Assembly (NCBI RefSeq): GCF_000219625.1 | Contig: NC_018211.1 | Span: forward strand, 372,001 to 436,000 | Direction of reading: 5' to 3' | Length of the DNA stretch: 64,000 nucleotides | Source: Zymoseptoria tritici IPO323 | Lineage: Eukaryota; Ascomycota; Dothideomycetes; Mycosphaerellales; Mycosphaerellaceae | Shown here: piece after piece, positions 35,348 through 45,999 of the stretch | How the letters are laid out: every line of letters starts with the position of its first letter | Position numbering within the stretch: the stretch's first letter is position 1 | Program-made: the position numbers and the translations under genes | Notes under the pieces: model-generated | The model's database searches: none | Seen by the model: the letters and a program-made list of their open reading frames with translations, nothing else | What the model was told of the DNA's origin: nothing

Positions 35348-35692
35348 TTAGTTGTGGCAGTTGCAGGTGGAAGCCACGCTACGTCCAAATGTCAGCATAT
35401 CTTGTGCCTGTACACAGGCATGGCGTCATGGGGAGAAATAGCAAAGCTTACCAGTCCCATTTCTCGAAGTGCAAGTTCTTGCAAGGTGTCTCGCAGTCCG
35501 TGGGAAGGGTGCACTAGAGATCGTGTAGTGTCAGAGACAGTGGACCAAGGGCTAGGACGGGCGGACAAACAGCGGGGAATGGGCACTCACGTCGATGGAG
35601 GAATTGACACCAGAGTTCGCTGGAGCTGCTGGAGCTGCGAGGATCGGGGCGATGAGGCCGAAGAGCATCGTGATGGTGATGGTGAATTTCAT
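35348..35692 (-). CDS. Small secreted six-cysteine peptide, defensin-like
   Basis: Three small exons, 35692-35591, 35513-35452 and 35378-35348, join in frame to a 64-residue protein. Introns of 77 and 73 bp begin GTGAGT and GTAAGC, end CTAG and GTAG, and the second has a GCTGAC branch-like site. Exon 1 encodes MKFTITITMLFGLIAPILA, a clear signal peptide, then a Pro/Ala/Ser-rich spacer. All six cysteines fall in exons 2 and 3 with spacing C-x5-C-x3-C-x9-C-x4-C-x-C. The CxxxC plus CxC arrangement is that of cysteine-stabilised alpha-beta peptides (fungal, plant and insect defensins). The glycine usually found two residues before the fourth cysteine is absent. A TATA-like box lies about 150 bp upstream. 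Likely secreted antimicrobial or effector; the function is inferred from spacing alone. Confidence 0.65.
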
Positions 35693-37611
35693 GTTGGGAT
35701 GTCGAGCTTGCTGGTGCCTGGAAGTTTGGTCTTGGTTGACGATTTGTTCAAAAGAGTTCTTGTGGAAGAAGTCTTTGTGCGAGGAGGTGTGTTCGTTGTT
35801 GGAGAAGAAGAAATTCGTCGAAGAGGGGAAATGGAGAGACATATATGCATTTTGGCAATCAGTCGAGTGGCCTCAAACTCCCTAGGATGAGCCATTGACG
35901 GGTCAATTGCTCGGAGCAAGAGGCTTTGGCCACGCCTCGAAATCGACAGCTTTGCGTCAGGTTGAGCCGAAGACGTCGTGAATGCGATACCTGTCTAGAG
36001 AGAGCGTCGATACCTTGAGGGCCAGCGACGCAGACCAGGACACGATGATCGACGGCCAGAGAACGATACCTCCTGGGCCAATGCAAACACGTGGCTAGAC
36101 TGAAGCATCGACATCTGCGCGGAGCGAGCAAATAGTTTCTGGACGTTCTCCCCACGTTGTGCGGGGCTTCGAAGAGGTCTTGATCTTACCTTCGAGGGCA
36201 TTGACCACGAAACTCTTCCTGTCGTCGGAATAACGATGCCAACCTTGCCAGGCGATCCCTCGGATGTTGCATACCCTGCCACTCATGTGACAGCCTAGAA
36301 ACTTCTCTCCGACGAGCAGGTTTTATCGTCATCGGTCTACCTTTGCTCTAACACGCATTGTTGAGACTCAAGGATGTCCGTGGGAATGGCCGGGTAGCTA
36401 GGAAATGCGTGATAACGCTGAGACAACTTTATCGGAGCCTTCTGCAGTGGTCAGCAATGTCATACCGTGCATTGGGCGGGAACTCTTGATATGGTCTGAA
36501 CGGATAGGGCTGTAGCGCCATTGGAGTCCGGCCAAGCGCTGTTACTATATGTGCAGCATGGGGGGTTGCATAGTAGGAAGCGGCGGCTGGTCCGTTCGAA
36601 ACTTGCGTTCGCCCACTCGATTGCCGCTTTTACGTTGCCTTCTGGAGGAACATGGACAGGTACAGGAAGCAAGGAGCAGACCGACAACTGTGTCCTGGAT
36701 GTAGGCATAGAGCTCACCGCTCATCATTGTCAAGAAGCTTACTGGTGTTCTCTTCGGGCAGGTATTGACGAATGCTCCAGCTCGTATCGGTCTGGAAATG
36801 CTACCTGGGAAGAGCGCTACATCATGCTTCAGGAACGCAATCTGTACAGTTCCTGTACACGAGGAGGAGTGCTTGCGCCCATATGACGCGAGCGAGTACT
36901 CTGCGGTCAGGTGTCAATGGCTTCTCAGTCCTCACCAGCACAAGCCGGGGAAGTGATCGCTAGACTTCTCTTTCACCGCTCAAAAACCGTTCCTGCTTGC
37001 TTCTTGTTGCTTCGAGCGAGGGGATGTGATGTAGACGAGAATCAATTTGTCATTTTAACTTTCAGTATCTTACATGCGATACAGGACACAAGCTACCTAC
37101 CCATGTCGACGGGAGTTGACCAGTGCTGCGCAAACATTCACGTGGTGCTTCCGTCCCCTTTGGGGTAACCGGGAACGAATGCAGGTCCAGAATGTCTCCT
37201 ACATGCAGAAATATCGTTGGCTGTCGGAAACTCAATCGACAGCTCATTGTTGACGGGGATCGTTCATTGGCGGGTAAACTTCATTCCATGGGGACAGGAC
37301 CTCGGGCACGTTCAGGACTGAATGGCCCATCTATCAGTAATCGAATCGCGTTGTCGGCAAGTCGATCGATGTCCTCTTTTGACTAGACTTGAACCGATCG
37401 TGGTATGTGTATCAGCGGGACGTGTCGGTGATGCATTGAAGGACTGGCCGTGAACTCTTGCTTCACTGACAGGAGCCATATCCTGGTACACTCACGTCGC
37501 CTTTCGAGAAATGTCAGTCAGCGCGCAAAGGAAGGAACGGATGGGGAAACTCCAACAATGGATGAATTGAATCTGCCCGCTGACTCCGCAGAATACCACC
37601 GCAACACCATG
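35693..37611. other. 1.9 kb intergenic stretch
   Basis: Starts with the promoter of the secreted-peptide gene (TATA-like ATATAT near 35841). Beyond that only short unrecognised ORFs, the longest about 121 codons (36521-36886, plus). Nothing supportable. Confidence 0.4.
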
Positions 37612-38556
37612 TCATCTTTTCTCCTCCGTCTTCCATGCACTCTCCTCCAGCAACCACTGCCTGAAGCCCATCACAAATGGAAACCTCTCCCTCACAGTCT
37701 GAACCTCAACTCCAAACCCGACATCCCGGATCCAATCAAACATGGTCCCTACCTGCTCCTTCAACATCCACTTCAACCCTCTCGCCACAACACCATACGT
37801 CGCCACCATCTCCTTCCCCGTGACCTCCTTGAATATCCTTCCCGCCTCCTCGATATCAATCTCCTCTCCCGCCAACGAGATTCCTGCGTTCTTGTACCCC
37901 TGCTCCTTGCTATGCAAGAAAGCCAACGCACCCACCCGACCCACGTCCGCGGTCGAGATGAACTTGATCTTCGATTGAGGTTTGCTGAGCGTCCACATCC
38001 CCACGAAGGCCCGGCCAAGGAAGTCCGGAGACAGATTTTCGTAGAAGGCGACGGGTCGGAGAATAGTGTAGGTCACTTCTTCATTCGCTTTCTCTTGTTG
38101 GTTCGCCGTGGCGACTCCCGCGATGAGATCTTTCTCAATCCGGAATTTGCTCGCGAAATGCGCAATTGGCGTAGGGTCGTTCTCGACGTCCTTCCCACGG
38201 TCCGTGGCCGTGAAAACCACATGTTTCACACCTGCTTCCAACCCCGCTTTGACGAGCGCTTTGCCCTGTCGTTCCTCCAGCGCGGCGCCTTGCAGAGGCA
38301 TGGTCATCAAAAACATGCCCCAGGGTTCCGGCACTTGGGCGAAGATGGCGGCCGGGTTGGAGAAGTCGCCTGTGACGAGGCGGACATTTGGGAGCGCAGC
38401 AAGCTCGAGGGAGGCTCGAGAGGTGGGTTTGCGAGTCAGAGCGTAGAGCGTGAAGGGGTGTGTTGGGTGGTGCGTTGTGAGGGACTGGATGAGGGCGCGG
38501 CCTTGTTTGCCAGTGGCACCTGTCACGAGAATGTTGCGACGGAGTGGGGCGGACAT
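37612..38556 (-). CDS. NmrA-like NAD(P)-binding protein
   Basis: Single exon of 314 residues. The N terminus has the atypical short-chain dehydrogenase Rossmann motif (NILVTGATGKQGRALIQSL, residues about 8-26), then VRLVTGDFSNPAAI, GVKHVVFTATDRG and YTILRPVAFYENL. This pattern is that of the NmrA-like family, NAD(P)-binding regulators or redox-sensing proteins related to the nitrogen regulator NmrA and HSCARG, which usually lack the Tyr-Lys catalytic pair. Cytosolic or nuclear, no signal peptide. It could act as an isoflavone-reductase-like enzyme instead; substrate is unknown. The start at 38556 is two residues from conserved sequence. No metabolic cluster surrounds it. Confidence 0.9.
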   Translation of the reverse strand: MSAPLRRNILVTGATGKQGRALIQSLTTHHPTHPFTLYALTRKPTSRASLELAALPNVRLVTGDFSNPAAIFAQVPEPWGMFLMTMPLQGAALEERQGKALVKAGLEAGVKHVVFTATDRGKDVENDPTPIAHFASKFRIEKDLIAGVATANQQEKANEEVTYTILRPVAFYENLSPDFLGRAFVGMWTLSKPQSKIKFISTADVGRVGALAFLHSKEQGYKNAGISLAGEEIDIEEAGRIFKEVTGKEMVATYGVVARGLKWMLKEQVGTMFDWIRDVGFGVEVQTVRERFPFVMGFRQWLLEESAWKTEEKR

Positions 38557-39089
38557 GCTGGTGTATGTGAGAAGATGGTTCTGGAAGAGGTTGTTGTTTT
38601 GTAGATGGACTGGATGTATGGTCTCTTTCTGATGATGTTGAGAATGCTGACGGAAGGAATGTCTTGTGAAAATAACAAGAAAGGAAGCGACTTCCTTACT
38701 CTTTTGTATGAATCACATTCTTTCCTTATCGCACATATGATTGAGCCCGACAGTCGTCATGTACGCTCTTCCACGGGCATCGGAGTATTAACATTGTCCG
38801 TATTGTCCGTGTTGTGGGTGGAAGATCCATTGTCGTGCGGCTGAAGGATTGAGATGCTCAAGGATCGTCGTCCCAGAGAGTCGGCGTGAAGTTGGTCGGC
38901 ACCGAGCCGGTGGAAAGTTCAGCCGACTCTCTTTGTCCGAACAACACGTCCAACAGATGGGTTGCAGAGTCGTGATAACGTGGTATGGTATGACTTGCCT
39001 GGATGCATGAGAAAAGAGGTCGTTGTTCCTTGTGCGAAACCGATCACTGTAAAGTCGTTAGAAATTCGTTCGCTAGTGATACACCAACC
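38557..39089. other. Intergenic region, NmrA-like promoter side
   Basis: Holds the promoter of the minus-strand NmrA-like gene and the 3' flank of the minus-strand SUN-domain gene. No other feature seen. Confidence 0.4.
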
Positions 39090-41957
39090 TCATAACGCCA
39101 ACAGACTCCCTCCCGTCCGTCTCCCGCTTGCGTCCATCGACTGCGAATTCCCTTTCTTCTGCTTCTTCCTGTGCTTCTTCGGACTGGAATTTGTCGAAGC
39201 AGGCGGAGATGCGGCCTGCATTCGACTGCCAGGCGCACTACCCGTCCTATCCAGCAGTCCAAGCCCGTTCTGTTCGTCAAAATACCCTTCCCTCTCTGTC
39301 CTCACATCCGGACTCGGTGCTTCAACCACGATTCCCGGCTGGGAATATTGATCTGGACTGCCGTGTCGTTGCTGGTTGCCAGCGTCAGAGTTGTTCAAGT
39401 CAGGACTCGACCGCCATATTCTTTTCCGGAAAAGGCTGACCGGACTACTCCGACTGTCCGGACTCGGACTGTTCGGCGGCGAGTCCCAGCCGCCTGAGCG
39501 AAATGCAGTAGCGGATCGACTCATCATGTGTTGCATGAGCGGGACTTCTAGCTGTCCACTGCCGTTTCTGCCGAAGAGGACGAGAGCGAGGCAGAGCAGA
39601 AGGAGGGTGGATTGGACGATGCCCATTCTCTTCTGCCACACGAGTTCGTCGGCTACCATCGTAAGTCGGCGGCTGAGGGCGAGCATATCATCTTGATACG
39701 ACTCCCTCTGGCCTTCCAGTTCAATGACGGTGCTTTGCCAAAGTTGATCGTAGGCAAGGCGGTAGTTTTGCAACTCCGCCATGACGGTGCTGTTTAGCGT
39801 GGAGAGGAATTTGGTGGTAGTGGAGAGTTGGCGTTTTTCGACTTTGGTAAAAGCGTCACGGAGGATACGTGATTGTTCTTCAATGTATTGGAGGGAGAGG
39901 GTGGAGTTCGATTCGAGTTGTTGAAGGCGCTTGTGAAAGGACTTGAAGAACGATTCTTGGGAGGAAGGTTGTGGGGGAGCAGGGGCGGTCGTGGATGTTG
40001 CGGCGGCAGCTGGGCGGGTGGTGTTCATTGAAGATGTGTTATTTTGGGTGGTTGGAGGGCCTTTGGTGACGCTGGGAGGAGTCGTGCTTGGGGCTGCGAC
40101 GGGTTGACTGCCGTTCTGTGAAGACACGGTACGAGTGTAGTCACTTCTCCCTGATATGTTGGCATATGGCTGTTGCTGGCCCGACATATTCGACGGTGCG
40201 TCAGAGATGCCCGAGTAATCCAATTCGAAGATATTGGGCCATTCACAGCAGCAGCAGCACTTCTCAGTGGTATTGCCTGGTGACCACGCATCTTCATCGA
40301 GATCTGTAGTCGACGCAGAGTCGGTCGGATTTGTTGTTGATCCCTTGCTACCGCTGATAGACTCAGGTGCATCTTTTACATCGCTCTGTCGAACCGCAGA
40401 TGCCGAGGTGGCTGTCGGCGCGCTCGGGTCTGGACTTCCTTTTGAAATGCCGTCGTGAGGTGTTGCTTCTGATGAGGATGTCGAAGCGCTCGCCTCTTGC
40501 ACAATACTTGCGGACTCTGCAGACTTCACTTCCGGAATGGACTGCACAGTCGATTTTGGATCTTCCACCGTCGATGCCAACGGTTCCTGCGCAACCGGCG
40601 GCACGGCCTCAACCTCAGCCTCAAGAACGAGTTCATCCTCCTCTCCTCTGGCCAATTCTTCTTGATGCCTGTAATCTTCCCACATCGTCGTGCCATGCAC
40701 CCTTAACACGCTCACAGGGCAGTAGTACTCCGTCCCATAGTGCGTCAAAAACTCAATCCGCAAGTACCTTGCCCAGATCAGTGGGTTCTGCACCAAGAAT
40801 GCCTGAATCTCACGAGTGTTCCGCGCCTCAAATGTGCCCAGATCCCTCCACTTCTCCAGTTTGACAGGATATCGATCTGACACGGAGACCTTGAAATGCC
40901 GAAAGCTGGAGCTGAAGAACTCATAGTTGGCCAGCACCACCGTGTCGATCTGGATGTCGTCGCACAATTCCACTATGAAGAATTTGTTGTCCGCTGAGCA
41001 GATGTTGAGCATGTAGCTGTCTTTGTTCTCGACGAGGACTGAGGATGCAGACTTGCACTCCTTGTTGGACTTCAAGATTGTGGCGGCGCAATCGAAAGAG
41101 GCGTAGTTTGTTCGCTCTTTGCAGGTCTTGCCGGCGTCTTTAGAGCGGAGGGTCGGTGAGGCGGCGAGTTGTTGGCCGGCGGCAGATGCGGGAACGGAGT
41201 CGGTGACAGATGGATCCCCTCGTTTTTCAGCGACGGGCGGGAGCTGTGCGCCGGCTCCGAATCCCGAGAAGTCCAGGTCTATCTCGTGTTCCTCGCCCAG
41301 AGTGTCCAGCGCATTGTTGATACCTGGTCTCTGTCTATTGGCATTGATTTGCTGGGCTCGCTGTAGGTCCTCGGGCGATTGGCCCATTTTGGCCAGGTTC
41401 TGCTTCTTCCACTCCTCGAAAGACAGGAAATTGGCATTGTCCAAGGGAGACTCGACGTCTTCATCGGTAGGCAATGACGTTGCGGCATCTGATGATCTCT
41501 CGATCGTGTTGCTACTAGCCACGCCGACGGTCGTGTTCACGGTGATCGTCTTTGTCCGTGTGGTCCGGATTGGTGTCTCGAGAGGCTTGACGAGATGGGT
41601 CGACAACTCGGACGAGACTGCATTACTGATATGCGCTCCACTTTGGGGTACTCGGTCCGTTCGGAGACATTGTTGCGCCAAGGTGTGCGTGATGTAGTTG
41701 ATAGTCCGACTTGAACATGTTCCGGTACTCCTCGTGGTCGCAGATCCTCTGCTGTCCAAAGTCGCTGGAACAGAAGTGGTCGCGGTCGCAGACACAGTCG
41801 TGGCTCCATTAGAAGAGGTTGCTATTGGTATACTCGGGGCCGGAGTGCTCGGAATCAGTGCCGCGATGTCTTCATGAGTGCCGGTGCTCGCGAATGCACT
41901 GCCGAAACCATCGCTGACACATAGCAAAAGAACTGCCTGGCGAAGCAGGCGATTCAT
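39090..41957 (-). CDS. SUN-domain membrane protein (Slp1/Opt type)
   Basis: About 955 residues in one exon. Starts with a signal peptide (MNRLLRQAVLLLCVSDGFGSAFA), then a Ser/Thr-rich lumenal region, and EEWKKQNL-type motif near 170. The SUN domain lies at about 285-430 (SYMLNICSADNKFFIVELCDDIQIDTVVLANYEFFSS, YLRIEFLTHYGTEYYCPVSVLRVHG). A coiled coil precedes a single membrane helix at about 777-797 (VQSTLLLLCLALVLFG), followed by a basic cytosolic tail. A mid-protein SUN domain and this layout are those of Slp1/osteopotentia proteins of the ER, which with Emp65 protect folding proteins, rather than Sad1-type nuclear envelope SUNs. The upstream ATG at 42047 would bury the signal peptide, so 41957 is chosen. 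Confidence 0.92.
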   Translation of the reverse strand: MNRLLRQAVLLLCVSDGFGSAFASTGTHEDIAALIPSTPAPSIPIATSSNGATTVSATATTSVPATLDSRGSATTRSTGTCSSRTINYITHTLAQQCLRTDRVPQSGAHISNAVSSELSTHLVKPLETPIRTTRTKTITVNTTVGVASSNTIERSSDAATSLPTDEDVESPLDNANFLSFEEWKKQNLAKMGQSPEDLQRAQQINANRQRPGINNALDTLGEEHEIDLDFSGFGAGAQLPPVAEKRGDPSVTDSVPASAAGQQLAASPTLRSKDAGKTCKERTNYASFDCAATILKSNKECKSASSVLVENKDSYMLNICSADNKFFIVELCDDIQIDTVVLANYEFFSSSFRHFKVSVSDRYPVKLEKWRDLGTFEARNTREIQAFLVQNPLIWARYLRIEFLTHYGTEYYCPVSVLRVHGTTMWEDYRHQEELARGEEDELVLEAEVEAVPPVAQEPLASTVEDPKSTVQSIPEVKSAESASIVQEASASTSSSEATPHDGISKGSPDPSAPTATSASAVRQSDVKDAPESISGSKGSTTNPTDSASTTDLDEDAWSPGNTTEKCCCCCEWPNIFELDYSGISDAPSNMSGQQQPYANISGRSDYTRTVSSQNGSQPVAAPSTTPPSVTKGPPTTQNNTSSMNTTRPAAAATSTTAPAPPQPSSQESFFKSFHKRLQQLESNSTLSLQYIEEQSRILRDAFTKVEKRQLSTTTKFLSTLNSTVMAELQNYRLAYDQLWQSTVIELEGQRESYQDDMLALSRRLTMVADELVWQKRMGIVQSTLLLLCLALVLFGRNGSGQLEVPLMQHMMSRSATAFRSGGWDSPPNSPSPDSRSSPVSLFRKRIWRSSPDLNNSDAGNQQRHGSPDQYSQPGIVVEAPSPDVRTEREGYFDEQNGLGLLDRTGSAPGSRMQAASPPASTNSSPKKHRKKQKKGNSQSMDASGRRTGGSLLAL

Positions 41958-42401
41958 GCTGTCGCTGCTGCATCCTCCGCCCTCGAGATATCCAAATAGT
42001 AAAGAATATCTTCTTTTCAGGCGAGGACACTTTGCACTTTGTAACAAAGGAGATCCCGGTCACGGCGCAGGAAGAGGCTGAAATCCGAGGCAAGTGTTTG
42101 GTGTGACGTCGTTCTGGTATGCGGTTGCAAAGTTCTGTGTTTGCGACTCGTGTGTTTGCTGCTCGTGAAAAGATCTCGAGACTTGATGAATGGACGCCTT
42201 ATTAGATGGAGTCTTGATGAGCAGGCGAACGTGAATTGTGAATGAAAAGTGTTCTCCTCATGAATCTCGAGCGAGGTTCACCATGCTCCGTCAGCCACAG
42301 TTGAAGCCGATACTTTTTTGACGCCACAGTTGAAGCATTGCAGGTCCAGATCACATCTCGAGTTCGACAAATCTTCTTCCTACCGTACACACAATGCCAT
42401 C
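41958..42401. promoter_or_regulatory. Divergent promoter of SLP1-like and MTO1 genes
   Basis: 444 bp between the starts of two oppositely transcribed genes. No decisive boxes are visible by eye. Confidence 0.5.
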
Positions 42402-44537
42402 ATGACTTTAATATTCCATGCGAGAGCGCGAATGCTCTGGGGCCATGCGCCTCGTGTGCGGTCGGCAGCTGCTTTCCGACGCAGTCTTGCCACTGTCTCC
42501 GACTTGCCCGCAAGGTGACGCATTCAAACTCATTTACCACGAATGCATTGCTGACAACGGCACAGACCCTTCGTGGACGTCGTCGTAATCGGAGGAGGGC
42601 ATGCCGGATGTGAAGCCTCAGCAGCAGCCGCACGAACGGGCGCGAGAACGATGCTCGTCACGCCATCATACGACAACCTGGGAGTATGCAGCTGCAATCC
42701 ATCTTTCGGCGGAATCGGAAAAGGAACGATGCTACGAGAGATCGATGCCTTGGATGGCCTCGTTGGAAGGATTACGGATAAAGCTGGAGTGCAGTTCAGA
42801 GTGCTGAATAAGAAGAAAGGACCGGCAGTATGGGGACCTCGCGCGCAGATTGATCGAGCGCTGTACAAGAAGCATATGCGGGAAGAGATGACCCATTATG
42901 CTGGACTGGAGGTGAAGGAGGGCAAGGTTGCGGACATCATCGTTGATCGATCCCCAGCTGCTGCGACCGAGGGTCGGCATGGGAGGATCACAGGTGTCAG
43001 GTTGGAGTCGGGCGAAGTGATTGATACGGAAAAGGTGGTAATAACGACTGGGACATTTCTGGGTGGCGAGATACACATCGGGTTGGAGGTCTTCCCATCA
43101 GGGAGAATGGGCGAAGCTGCCACATTCGGGTTGTCAAAATCTCTACGAGAAGCAGGCTTCAAGTTGGGACGACTAAAGACAGGGACACCTCCACGGCTGG
43201 ACCGAAAGACGATTGATTTCTCAAAACTGGACGTACAACCAGGCGACGATCCGCCTACTCCATTCTCATACCTCAACGATCGAGTCGCGGTCGAAAAGCA
43301 GCTGGACTGCCATAGCACCTTCACTAATCCGACAGCCCACGAAATTATCCGACAGAATCTTGATAAAAGCATACATATCCGGGAAACCGTAAAGGGGCCA
43401 CGATATTGTCCTTCACTCGAAAGCAAAGTCTTGCGGTTCGCATCCAAGGCAAGCCACCTCATCTGGCTCGAACCCGAAGGCTTCGACAACGATGTCATCT
43501 ACCCCAACGGCGTCAGCATGACCGTCCCAGCCGAAGCCCAAGAAGCCATGCTCCGCGCCTGCGTCGGTCTCGAAAATGTGACAATGACGCAACCCGGCTA
43601 TGGTGTCGAATATGACTATGTGGACCCGCGCAGCCTGAAGTCCACCCTTGAGACGAAAGCCATCACTGGCCTCTTCCTCGCCGGCCAAATTAACGGCACG
43701 ACCGGCTATGAAGAAGCCGCAGCACAGGGCATCGTCGCGGGTATCAACGCCGGCAATTCTGCCGTCGGACGTCCCGCGTTCACCATGTCCCGCGCCGACA
43801 GCTATATCGGCATCATGATCGACGACCTCGTCACGAAAGGCGTTTCCGAACCTTACCGCATGTTCACCTCCCGCAGCGAATACCGCATGTCCGCTCGCGC
43901 CGACAATGCTGATCTCAGGCTCACCGAAAAGGGGCGTGAAGCCGGTGTTATCAGCGACACTCGCTGGTCAGCATTCACAGACGAACGTGACCAAATGGCA
44001 TCCCTCCGTGCCCTCCTCGAAGCGAAAATTCTCAGCTCTCAATCCTGGATCGAAGCGGGATTCCCTGTTCGCAGCGATAGTACGAAACGATCCGCTTTCG
44101 ACCTCTTGCGACACAACAACATTTCTGTCACATCCCTGCTGGACCTCATCCCTGAGATCTCGCAATACTCCGAACGCATCCGCACGAGACTCAACATCGA
44201 AGGCGTCTACGCGCCGTACATCACGCAGCAAGCTACCACTGCTGCTGCCTTCGCGAAAGATGAAGCGCTGTTGTTGCCGCCGGACATTAATTACGAGACG
44301 ATTCATGCGTTGAGTACGGAGGAGAAGAGAGTGCTTGCTGAGACGAGGCCGGAGAGCGTAGGACAAGCGAGAAGGGTGGAGGGCGTCACGCCGAAGGGAG
44401 CCTTGGGATTGCTGGCGCATGTGAGGGGAACCTGGAGAAGGGAACAGCAGGCGATGAAGGGCAGGAGGGGTGTGCCACCGTTGAAGGAGGTGGTTGAGGC
44501 GCCATTGCCGGGAAGGGAGGACGAAGTCGTTGCGTGA
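42402..44537 (+). CDS. MTO1: Mitochondrial tRNA uridine-modifying protein MTO1/MnmG
   Basis: FAD-dependent partner of Mss1 that places the carboxymethylaminomethyl-type group on wobble uridine 34 of mitochondrial tRNAs. Two exons, 42402-42514 and 42566-44537, give 694 residues. The first exon is an Arg-rich mitochondrial leader. The second starts at the FAD Rossmann motif ([12 protein letters not shown], residues about 43-54) and carries [21 protein letters not shown] and [15 protein letters not shown], all MnmG hallmarks, then the helical C-terminal domain that binds MnmE/Mss1 and tRNA. The 51 bp intron (GTGACG..CACAG, branch GCTGAC) falls exactly between leader and enzyme. The donor GTGACG is less usual but the frame demands it. 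Confidence 0.95.
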
Positions 44538-45811
44538 TGAGGGTCCGCGGCTGGATCTCACAGATGGCTTTGAGACTTAGAGCTCGCAGCGCAAGCGTCG
44601 ATTGCCGTCGAGGTCGCTGATAATGCACTGCTGTATGCAGTCAAGCAGTCAGTCTTGCTCCGGAATTGATCACATCCGTGCCCCCTGGATGCGGCGAAAA
44701 TGGATCTCACCTCACTGCACCACAATGCGACACCTGTCGCGAAGGCCTTGTAAAGAATATGCTTGCTCGACGCGATTGGCTCAATCCGTCAGCAACAAAA
44801 TCCCGCCCCAGGACATAGTACACAGCTTTGCGAGGGCATGCAGGATGGTTTGTAATGGTCCCATACGTATGCATGCCGAGCATCTTGGGAAAGAGCTGAG
44901 ATCCGCTCGATCTATCGCCAGAACCGCGGGACCCGGGACACACAGACTTCTGACCATGGCCCATGGCGCGATAGAACAGGAACAGTTGCACACTCTGCTC
45001 TCGTTGACCTGAATCCATGCCTACGCATGCCGAGCATGTTGTGAGATGAGGAACCTGTCATGGACAGGAGCTTGTCATGAGATAAGCCTGTCATCTCACG
45101 ACGTGGGCGAGCTTGATGTTCGATGATTACGATGGTTCCGATGCGCCCACACGAGGAGGGGCCACAGCGATGTCAGATGATGTCCTCTGCGGTAGCCATG
45201 GATCATGATTCGATGTTGGAGCGTGCATTAGCCCGGCAGTTGATGCTACCTCGCAGGGTGTGTCGAACGATACGTGAAACTTCAACAATCCGAAAGTGTC
45301 AGAACTCTCCTGTTCAAGGAGCGGCTGATGGTTATTGCGTTTGACGGAGAGATGGCTTCACCAGTTCTTTAGAACTATTTGGTATGTTGTTCTGCTTGGT
45401 GAGTCTTGGGCAGTTGCAATTAATCTTAGGGCCACTCGTCAGTCGAACCGCTCAGTTTTACCTGGTTTCCCATCATTGCGGGTACAGTTGGCAAACTGCT
45501 CTGAGTCGTGACAGTGGTACGATGTGCATGATACTCATCTCATGATTCATATCGACGTGCTCATACCCCTGGGTTCACATGTCCTCTTCTTTTGCACATG
45601 GTCCGATCATCCGGAATTGGAATTGGGCGACGACTCCCGTGAACGCACAGATCCAAGGTTCCTTGCAACATGCTGACGGTCCGTCTTCCTCTCGTCGACG
45701 GCTCTCCAAGGGCACCAATCGAATGATCGATACATTTCAGCGCTCCGCCGTACGATCGGTGTCGACAAAACTCTTTCTGTTGGATCCTTGACTAATTAGT
45801 CTGAATGCAGG
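44538..45811. other. Intergenic stretch left of the retrotransposon
   Basis: Unrecognised ORFs only (largest 136 codons, plus, 44602-45012). No supported gene or RNA. The base composition is that of normal gene DNA right up to the retroelement. Confidence 0.4.
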
Positions 45812-45815
45812 CGAG
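45812..45815. repeat. Target site duplication (left)
   Basis: CGAG immediately before the LTR, matched by CGAG at 56153-56156. Confidence 0.6.
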
Positions 45816-45988
45816 TGATCAAAAAGCGGAAAAGAATGATACTGATTTATGAGGGCGAAGGCCCTCAAGCTATATAGACTAACTGAAACGAGCGAGTTAT
45901 GTAATAATAACGAGCCTTTAAGTGAAACGGTGCCTAAGGCTTTAAGGGTTTAAGTAAACCTAAGCGAGGTTTTTGGTGTTTTTGAACA
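45816..45988 (-). repeat. 3' LTR
   Basis: 173 bp, same length as the partner at 55980-56152, with ten differences, all transitions. It keeps eight TCA/TGA sites that are mutated in the partner, and is itself mutated at two. Confidence 0.93.
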
Positions 45989-45999
45989 TCCTCCCCTTT
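45989..45999 (-). promoter_or_regulatory. Polypurine tract of the retroelement
   Basis: Minus strand AAAGGGGAGGA directly abuts the LTR, as expected for the plus-strand DNA primer. It fixes the transcription direction of the element. Confidence 0.8.
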
